A DNA stretch of 64,000 bases from DATJPY01 sp035506135 (lineage in GTDB: Bacteria > Myxococcota_A > UBA9160 > PR03), in NCBI GenBank assembly GCA_035506135.1, contig DATJPY010000074.1, positions 1 to 64,000 on the forward strand. The letters run 5' to 3'. Shown piece after piece: positions 59,700-64,000 of the stretch. Under the pieces are notes generated by a model. It was not told where the DNA came from and ran no database searches. It saw only the letters and a program-made list of their open reading frames with translations. The translations under genes were made by a program, and so were the position numbers. Within the stretch, counting starts at the first letter, position 1, and each line of letters begins with the position of its first letter.

Positions 59700-61369
59700 C
59701 ACGCCTCGGCCTGCTCCAGTCGGTTCAGCGCCCCCACCACCGCCTCGAACGAGGCGGCGACGATGCTGCGATGGCGCCCGACGCCCCAGCGGCACGCCCC
59801 GTCCGGCCGACGCACCTCGACGTAGGCGACCGCGAGCGCGTCCTCGCCGGCGCTGAGCGCGTGCTCGGCGTAGTCGGCGACGTGCAGCTCGCCCTGCACG
59901 CTCCGCACGGCCGCCATGAAGGCGTCGATCGGCCCGGTGCCGGAGCCGCGCAGGGTCAGTCGCTCGGCGCCGCGCGACAGCACCGCCTCGACCTCGACGG
60001 CATCGCCGGTCCCGCCGGCGAGCACCCGGTGCGAGCACAGCGCCAGGCAGCCCGGGCGCAGGTACTCGCGCTCGAAGAGCTCGTAGAGAGCCTTCGACGG
60101 AATCTCCTCCTCGCTCGCATCGGCCTGCGCCTGCACGACGGCGCTGAACTCGATGGCCAGCCGTCGCGGCAGCCGCAGGCCGTGGTCGACCTCCATCACG
60201 TACGCGGCGCCGCTCTTGCCCGACTGGCTGTTGATCCGGATCACCGTCTCGTAGCTGCGCCCGACGTCGGCCGGGTCGATCGGGAGATAGGGAACCTCCC
60301 ACGACGGATCGCCGGACGCCTCGCGCGCGGCGAGCCCCTTCTTGATCGCATCCTGGTGCGAGCCGGAGAAGGCAGTGTAGACCAGCTCGCCCGCGTACGG
60401 ATGCCGCTCGTGCACGGGCAGCCGATTGCAGTGCTCGGCGGTCCGCACGATCGCCGGCAGCTCGCTGAAGTCGAGGCCGGGGTCGACGCCCTGCGTGTGG
60501 AGGTTCAGCGCCAGCGCCACGAGATCGACGTTGCCCGTGCGCTCTCCGTTGCCGAACAGCGTCCCCTCGACCCGCTCGGCTCCGGCGAGCTGGGCCAGCT
60601 CGGCCGCGGCGATCCCGCACCCGCGGTCGTTGTGCGGGTGGACCGAGAGCACGATCCGCTCGCGCCCTCGGAGCCGGCGCCCGAACCACTCGATCTGGTC
60701 GGCGTAGACGTTGGGCGTCGCCATCTCCACCGTGGCGGGGAGGTTCACGATCGCCTTGCGCTCCGCCGTCGGCTGCCAGACGTCCATCACGGCCTCGCAG
60801 ATCTCGACCGCGAAGTCGAGCTCGGTCCCGGTGAAGCTCTCGGGCGAGTACTCGAACACGACCTCGGTCCCCTGCAGCGCCGCGGTGCGCTCGAGGATCC
60901 GGCGGGCGCCGGCGACCGCGAGCCCGATCACGGCGGCGCGGTCCATGCCGAACACCACGCGGCGCTGCAGCGTCGAGGTCGAGTTGTACAGGTGCACGAT
61001 CGCGCGGCGCGCGCCGCGGATCGCCTCGACCGTGCGGTCGATCAGCTCCTCGCGCGCGGGCGTGAGCACCTGGATCGTCAGATCGTCGGGGATGCGCTCC
61101 TCCTCGATGAGCGCGCGCACGAAGTCGAACTCCGTCTGCGACGCGCTCGGGAAGCCGACCTCGATCTCGCGGAAGCCGATCGCGAGCAGCCGCTCCCAGA
61201 GCCGCAGCTTGCGTTCGCGCCCCATCGGCTCGACGAGCGCCTGGTTGCCATCGCGCAAGTCGACGCTGCACCAGATCGGAGGGGCGACGAGCGCGCGGTC
61301 GGGCCACGTTCGATCCGGCAGGTCGATGGTCGGGAACGGTCGGTACTTGTCGGCAGCATTCCGCTTCAC
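59699..61369 (-). CDS. leuA: 2-isopropylmalate synthase
   Basis: 556 residues, the longer 'type 2' isopropylmalate synthase. Start: FPTIDLPDRTWPDRALVAPP and IWCSVDLRDGNQALVEPM, with the catalytic Arg-Asp (LRDGNQ) of the HMGL-like barrel. Further: FREIEVGFPSASQTEFDFV, LSVHPHNDRGCGIAAAELA with the metal His pair, GERTGNVDLVALALNL and VYTAFSGSHQDAIKKGL. The C-terminal regulatory LeuA domain (GTGPIDAFMAAVRSVQ) should give leucine feedback inhibition. It catalyses acetyl-CoA plus 2-oxoisovalerate, the first step of leucine synthesis. Preceded by a 27-codon Leu-rich leader peptide and attenuator. The stop overlaps the methyltransferase ATG. Confidence 0.96.
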   Translation of the reverse strand: MKRNAADKYRPFPTIDLPDRTWPDRALVAPPIWCSVDLRDGNQALVEPMGRERKLRLWERLLAIGFREIEVGFPSASQTEFDFVRALIEEERIPDDLTIQVLTPAREELIDRTVEAIRGARRAIVHLYNSTSTLQRRVVFGMDRAAVIGLAVAGARRILERTAALQGTEVVFEYSPESFTGTELDFAVEICEAVMDVWQPTAERKAIVNLPATVEMATPNVYADQIEWFGRRLRGRERIVLSVHPHNDRGCGIAAAELAQLAGAERVEGTLFGNGERTGNVDLVALALNLHTQGVDPGLDFSELPAIVRTAEHCNRLPVHERHPYAGELVYTAFSGSHQDAIKKGLAAREASGDPSWEVPYLPIDPADVGRSYETVIRINSQSGKSGAAYVMEVDHGLRLPRRLAIEFSAVVQAQADASEEEIPSKALYELFEREYLRPGCLALCSHRVLAGGTGDAVEVEAVLSRGAERLTLRGSGTGPIDAFMAAVRSVQGELHVADYAEHALSAGEDALAVAYVEVRRPDGACRWGVGRHRSIVAASFEAVVGALNRLEQAEA

Positions 61370-61433
61370 GTTCGGCTCCTCGGGGCCGAGCGGTTCGGAG
61401 AGCGGTCGCGGAGGCAGTCGGTGTCCAGAAGCG

Positions 61434-61516
61434 CGAAACCCTCTCCGGCCGGCTCGGCGGGAGAGGGTTTCGTGTGTCGGCGCTCGGTTCCTGGCGCGCG
61501 CTACCCCTCTCCCGCC
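61434..61516 (-). promoter_or_regulatory. leuA transcription attenuator (mutually exclusive hairpins)
   Basis: In transcript order on the minus strand: segment 1 (61516-61505, GGCGGGAGAGGG) lies in the last codons of the leader peptide. Segment 2 (61472-61456) contains CCCTCTCCCGCC. Segment 3 (61446-61434) is GGAGAGGGTTTCG. Segment 2 pairs perfectly with segment 1 over 12 bases or with segment 3 over 13 bases (loop 13), but not both. The 2:3 hairpin is the candidate terminator, although only a short U-run (UUU) follows the GC core. Confidence 0.8.
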
Positions 61517-61584
61517 CCGATAAGGAGCAGGCCGGCATGGAGCAGGCCGGAAGGCAGCGCGAGCGATCGGAACCGAATCACCAT
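61501..61584 (-). CDS. leuL: leuA leader peptide (27 aa, Leu-rich)
   Basis: An 84-base open frame on the minus strand begins ATG 61584 and ends TAG 61501-61503. The peptide is MVIRFRSLALPSGLLHAGLL followed by LIGAGEG: 7 of 27 residues are Leu, including codons 14-15 and the run 19-21. It precedes leuA by about 130 bases. No ribosome-binding site is visible, but a -10-like box is only 9 bases upstream, so the transcript may start at the ATG. A ribosome stalled at the Leu codons would leave segment 1 of the attenuator free. This is the classical leucine-attenuation design; translation is not proven. Confidence 0.75.
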   Translation of the reverse strand: MVIRFRSLALPSGLLHAGLLLIGAGEG

Positions 61585-61593
61585 GTGCGTCAG

Positions 61594-61622
61594 GGTGTAG
61601 ACCAGACGGCTCGATCGGTCAA
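61594..61622 (-). promoter_or_regulatory. leuA leader promoter TTGACC-N17-TACACC
   Basis: -35 TTGACC (61622 to 61617, 5 of 6), a 17-base spacer, -10 TACACC (61599 to 61594, weak). ATG of the leader peptide is 9 bases downstream. Confidence 0.5.
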
Positions 61623-61683
61623 CCGCCCGGCCCGCTCAAGCCCTCCGGCGGGAGGCCGAAGCACCGGAGGCGGGGAGGTCGCG

Positions 61684-62214
61684 GTGACCCGGGCGTCGAG
61701 GCGCCAGAAGCGCAGGATGTTCTGCGAGATCGTGCACGAGGGCCGCGCACAGCGGGCGATCGTGCTCGACGTGTCGCGCAGCGGCCTCTTCGTCCAGACC
61801 TCGGCGCGTTTCGCGCCCGGCACCGAGATCGAGCTCCTCCTGCGCCTCGATGCGAACGCGGAGCCGATCCGCCTGCGAACCGCGGTGGCGCGCCAGAAGG
61901 CGGTCCCCGCGCAGCTCACGCAGGTCGCCCACGGCGGCGTGGGCCTGCGCATCCTCGAGGCGCCGCGCGAGTACTACCACGCGATCGGGGAGGCGCCGCC
62001 GTGGCCGTCGGCGCGCGGCCGGCCGGCACGGGAAGCGGCCGCAACGACGCCGACTGCCCAGCCCAAGCCTCGCTTCCGGGTGCGCGTCAAGCAGCGCGAG
62101 GGTCCGCGCTCGCGCATCCTCGACATCGCTGCTGAGACGCCGGAGCGCGCCTGCGCGCTCGCCCTCGTCGCGGTCGGACCGGGCTGGGAGGCTCTCGGCG
62201 CCGACCGCGCCTGA
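61684..62214 (+). CDS. PilZ-domain protein
   Basis: 176 residues from GTG 61684, chosen for GGGGAGG 5 bases upstream; a longer frame from 61474 would run antisense through the leuA leader. The PilZ-like domain (about residues 5-100) has the N-terminal basic patch RASRRQKRRMFCEIVHEGRA with R-x3-R, then VLDVSRSGLFVQTSARFAPG, matching the (D/N)xSxxG motif, and GVGLRILEAPREYYHAIGE. Such domains bind cyclic-di-GMP. The C-terminal 75 residues form a basic, Pro-rich segment (KPRFRVRVKQREGPRSRILD) with an alpha/beta end, possibly a DUF1653-like or unassigned module. Its role would be c-di-GMP-dependent output. Confidence 0.82.
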   Translation: MTRASRRQKRRMFCEIVHEGRAQRAIVLDVSRSGLFVQTSARFAPGTEIELLLRLDANAEPIRLRTAVARQKAVPAQLTQVAHGGVGLRILEAPREYYHAIGEAPPWPSARGRPAREAAATTPTAQPKPRFRVRVKQREGPRSRILDIAAETPERACALALVAVGPGWEALGADRA

Positions 62215-62227
62215 ACGGCGCGCCTGA

Positions 62228-62233
62228 TATGCT
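62228..62233 (+). promoter_or_regulatory. -10 box TATGCT, leaderless promoter
   Basis: GATATGCT with 6 bases to ATG 62240 and no ribosome-binding site. Confidence 0.45.
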
Positions 62234-62239
62234 TGGCGC

Positions 62240-63325
62240 ATGCCGGCGCCGCGCGGCCGCGACTTCGAGCAGACCCGCAAGCAGCTCGCGGAGTGGCTCG
62301 CGGGCGCGCTCCCGGAGGCTCGACACCTATCGGTGTCGACGCTCAGCGGACCCGCCGCCACCGGGTTCTCGAACGATACGCTGCTCTTCGATCTGTCATA
62401 CGAGCGGGACGGCAAGCGCTTCGAGCGCGCGCTCGTGTGCCGCATCGAGCCGACCGGCTTCGGGATCTTCCCGGCGTACGACGTCGCCAGGCAGTACCGC
62501 GTGATGGCGGCGCTGCGCGCCACCGAGGTACCGGTGCCCGCGATGGAGTGGCTCGAGACCGATCCGCGCGTGCTCGGCGCGCCCTTCTTCGTGATGGAGC
62601 GGGTGGCGGGGCGCATCCCGAGCGACAACCCGCCCTATCACGCGGGAGGCTGGCTCACCGAGGTGGAGCCCGCCGAGCGCGCGGCTGTCTGGGAGAGCGC
62701 CGTCGATGCGCTGGCGGCGATCCACCGCCAGGACCCGTTCGCGCTGGGCCTCGACTTCCTCGAGGGGCCCGCGCCCGGTGAGGACGCGCACGCATGGCAG
62801 CTCGACTACTGGGCCCGCTACGCGGCCTGGGCCGGCAACGGGCGCCCGCAGCCGACCTGCGACGCGGCGCTCGCCTGGCTGCGCGAGGCGCGGCCGCGCG
62901 AGCCCGCGCCGCTGCGGCTGTGCTGGGGCGACTCGCGCATCGGCAACATGATCTTCCAGGACGGCCGCTGCGCCGCGGTGCTCGACTGGGAGATGGCGAC
63001 GCTGGGGCCGCCGGAGATGGATCTCGGCTGGTTCCTCTACATGGACCGACACCACAGCGAGGGCATCGGCGCGCCGCGCCTCGCGGGCTTTCCCGACCGC
63101 GCGGCGACGCTGGCGCGCTGGGAGCGACGCGTCGGACGCTCGGCGCAGCACCTCGACTACTACGAGGTCTTCGCGGCCTACCGCTTCGCGGTGATCATGC
63201 ATCGCGTCGGGCGCCAGATGATCGAGTACGGCCTGATCCCGTCCGACGCGACCTTCCCGAACGACAACACCGCCTCGCGCCTGCTGGCCCGTCTCCTGGA
63301 TCTTCCCGCGCCCGGCGGGGCGTGA
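62240..63325 (+). CDS. Phosphotransferase (APH/ACAD11-like) family protein
   Basis: 361-residue aminoglycoside-phosphotransferase-fold kinase. The N-lobe is GPAATGFSNDTLLFDLSYER and LVCRIEPTGFGIFPAYDVAR. The catalytic loop LCWGDSRIGNMIFQDGRCAA supplies Asp and Asn (WGDxxxxN in place of HGD), and LDWEMATLGPPEMDLGW is the metal-binding DxD-type segment. An H-x-D-P loop (ALAAIHRQDPFALGLDFL) lies in the C-lobe. The closest named relatives are ACAD11-type domains that phosphorylate 4-hydroxyacyl-CoA, which suits the acyl-CoA content of the window (inference). Transcribed alone from a leaderless promoter. Confidence 0.88.
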   Translation: MPAPRGRDFEQTRKQLAEWLAGALPEARHLSVSTLSGPAATGFSNDTLLFDLSYERDGKRFERALVCRIEPTGFGIFPAYDVARQYRVMAALRATEVPVPAMEWLETDPRVLGAPFFVMERVAGRIPSDNPPYHAGGWLTEVEPAERAAVWESAVDALAAIHRQDPFALGLDFLEGPAPGEDAHAWQLDYWARYAAWAGNGRPQPTCDAALAWLREARPREPAPLRLCWGDSRIGNMIFQDGRCAAVLDWEMATLGPPEMDLGWFLYMDRHHSEGIGAPRLAGFPDRAATLARWERRVGRSAQHLDYYEVFAAYRFAVIMHRVGRQMIEYGLIPSDATFPNDNTASRLLARLLDLPAPGGA

Positions 63326-63374
63326 TCGGGGGCCGAGCCCGCCGTTTTCCCTTCGAAACGGCCCCGCCCGCTGA

Positions 63375-63380
63375 TAGAAT
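63375..63380 (+). promoter_or_regulatory. Candidate -10 box TAGAAT
   Basis: GATAGAAT, 5 of 6 to consensus, 25 bases before ATG 63406. A GGAG site at about 63395-63398 lies between. Confidence 0.45.
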
Positions 63381-63405
63381 GCGCGGACCTGACGCGGAGA
63401 TCGCG

Positions 63406-64000
63406 ATGCTGCCCTCCCGCCATCGACCCGCGAGCGCCCGCGGGTCGCGGCCGCTGCGACACCTGGCGCTGATCGCGGCCCTGGGCGTGCTCGGCGTCGG
63501 CCCCTGCAGCCTCCAGAGCGTGGTCTTCCACCTCCCCACCGCGGGCGGCCTCCAGCGCATCGAGGTGGTCGTGCCGAGCGGCACGGACCCGAGCCAGATC
63601 AGCCTGGCGCTCGACGGTGTCGACGTGACCGGCTCGTTCACGCCGATCGGGGGCGTCCTGGTCGGCATGCTGCCGGTACCGGGACCGGGCTCCCACCACC
63701 TCACGATGACCCGTCCCCTGGCGCTGATCCCCGGCTTCCCGATGCCGCTCACGACGGGCTTCCTCTTCGACTCGCCCACCGCGGCGCCCGACCTCGTCTC
63801 CGTCGAGCCGGCGAGCGGGGGCAACGCGCCGCGCACGGCTTGGATCCGCTTCCGCCTCGCCGGGGTGCCCGACACGTCGGCGTTGTCGGGCTGGGGCTTC
63901 GGGATCGAGTGCAACGGGCAAAGCGTCGCGCGCAGCGCCTACGCTCTCGCCGACGGATCGCTCGTGCTGAACCCGAGCCCCGAGCTACCTGCCGGCGCGA
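63406..64000 (+). CDS. Exported protein with Ig-like domain (3' partial)
   Basis: The frame is open from ATG 63406 to the window edge (198 codons visible). ATG 63379 in the same frame would overlap the -10 box, so 63406 with GGAG upstream is preferred. The N-terminus is basic then hydrophobic (RPLRHLALIAALGVLGVGPC), a signal peptide; the Cys context (GPC) is not a good lipobox. Beta-rich sequence follows (GLQRIEVVVPSGTDPSQISL, VSVEPASGGNAPRTAWIRFR), the second part resembling SbsA/Big_5 Ig-like domains. Probably a secreted adhesin or structural protein. The stretch has no long competing frame that looks real. Confidence 0.72.
   Translation, partial: MLPSRHRPASARGSRPLRHLALIAALGVLGVGPCSLQSVVFHLPTAGGLQRIEVVVPSGTDPSQISLALDGVDVTGSFTPIGGVLVGMLPVPGPGSHHLTMTRPLALIPGFPMPLTTGFLFDSPTAAPDLVSVEPASGGNAPRTAWIRFRLAGVPDTSALSGWGFGIECNGQSVARSAYALADGSLVLNPSPELPAGA

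Noticed and set aside
61474..61683. N-terminal extension of the PilZ frame
   Set aside because: It overlaps the leuA leader on the opposite strand and lacks a ribosome-binding site; GTG 61684 has a strong one.
63341..63362. Hairpin GCCGTTT-N8-AAACGGC after the APH-like gene
   Set aside because: The stem is perfect but short and no U-tract follows on either strand, so it is not called as a terminator.

Overview
The window is high-GC DNA (roughly 70% by eye) from a Gram-negative bacterium. It encodes outer-membrane beta-barrel, LolA-like and PspA-type proteins, at least four proteins with PEP-CTERM-like sorting tails, a TIGR04073-type exosortase-associated protein, Cys-rich and thrombospondin-3-like surface modules, and many acyl-CoA, amidohydrolase, P450 and Rieske enzymes. 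This mix fits an uncultured 'deltaproteobacterial' lineage (Myxococcota or Binatota-like); that placement is inference. No rRNA, tRNA, CRISPR array, insertion sequence or prophage was recognised.

Layout. 1-7.3 kb: a beta-helix surface protein (5' cut), three amidohydrolase-superfamily enzymes in a row, a Cys-rich repeat protein and a CAP-domain PEP-CTERM protein. 7.2-12.2 kb (minus): four acyl-CoA dehydrogenase paralogues and an enoyl-CoA hydratase, tightly packed, preceded by a two-gene polar amino-acid ABC transporter (12.3-14.6 kb). 14.6-16.3 kb: an acyl-CoA synthetase, divergent from the transporter. 16.3-19.6 kb (minus): PEP-CTERM protein, TPR/beta-barrel protein and FecR-domain protein. 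19.7-22.7 kb: EamA transporter, exonuclease III and a large membrane protein. 22.8-29.75 kb: the most unusual locus, an overlapping operon of TetR, cytochrome P450, a 1295-residue fusion (FGGY kinase, 2-hydroxyacid dehydrogenase, SCP2, class II aldolase) and a KshA-like Rieske oxygenase. 29.8-32.9 kb (minus): TetR, LolA-like protein, acyl-CoA ligase. 33-36 kb: Fpg glycosylase, a large repeat PEP-CTERM protein and the TIGR04073 protein. 36-40.4 kb (minus): DUF3604, PPIase, coiled-coil and DUF218 proteins. 40.4-44.8 kb: isocitrate-lyase-family enzyme, then histidine kinase, NtrC-type regulator and PspA/IM30. 45-50 kb: a 1701-residue PD40/thrombospondin-3 protein. 50-57.3 kb: iron-sulfur protein, lipoprotein, ferritin-like diiron protein, TetR, nitroreductase, enoyl-CoA hydratase and two overlapping MFS genes. 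57.4-64 kb: ArnT-like glycosyltransferase, SpoU methyltransferase, leuA with a readable leader-peptide attenuator, PilZ protein, APH-like kinase and the start of a secreted Ig-like protein.

How it works together. The enzyme content (paired short/long acyl-CoA dehydrogenases, acyl-CoA ligases, enoyl-CoA hydratases, P450, KshA-like oxygenase, SCP2 domain, TetR control) points to catabolism or tailoring of a hydrophobic, possibly steroid-like substrate. The CTERM proteins point to an exosortase-type cell-surface programme.

Regulation is unusually legible. Many genes carry a G(G/A)TAnnnT-type -10 hexamer, often only 6-9 bases before the start codon, which implies leaderless transcripts. One divergent pair shares overlapping -10 boxes. 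Two TetR genes have palindromic operators lying on their own -10 box. The leuA leader encodes a Leu-rich peptide followed by mutually exclusive hairpins.
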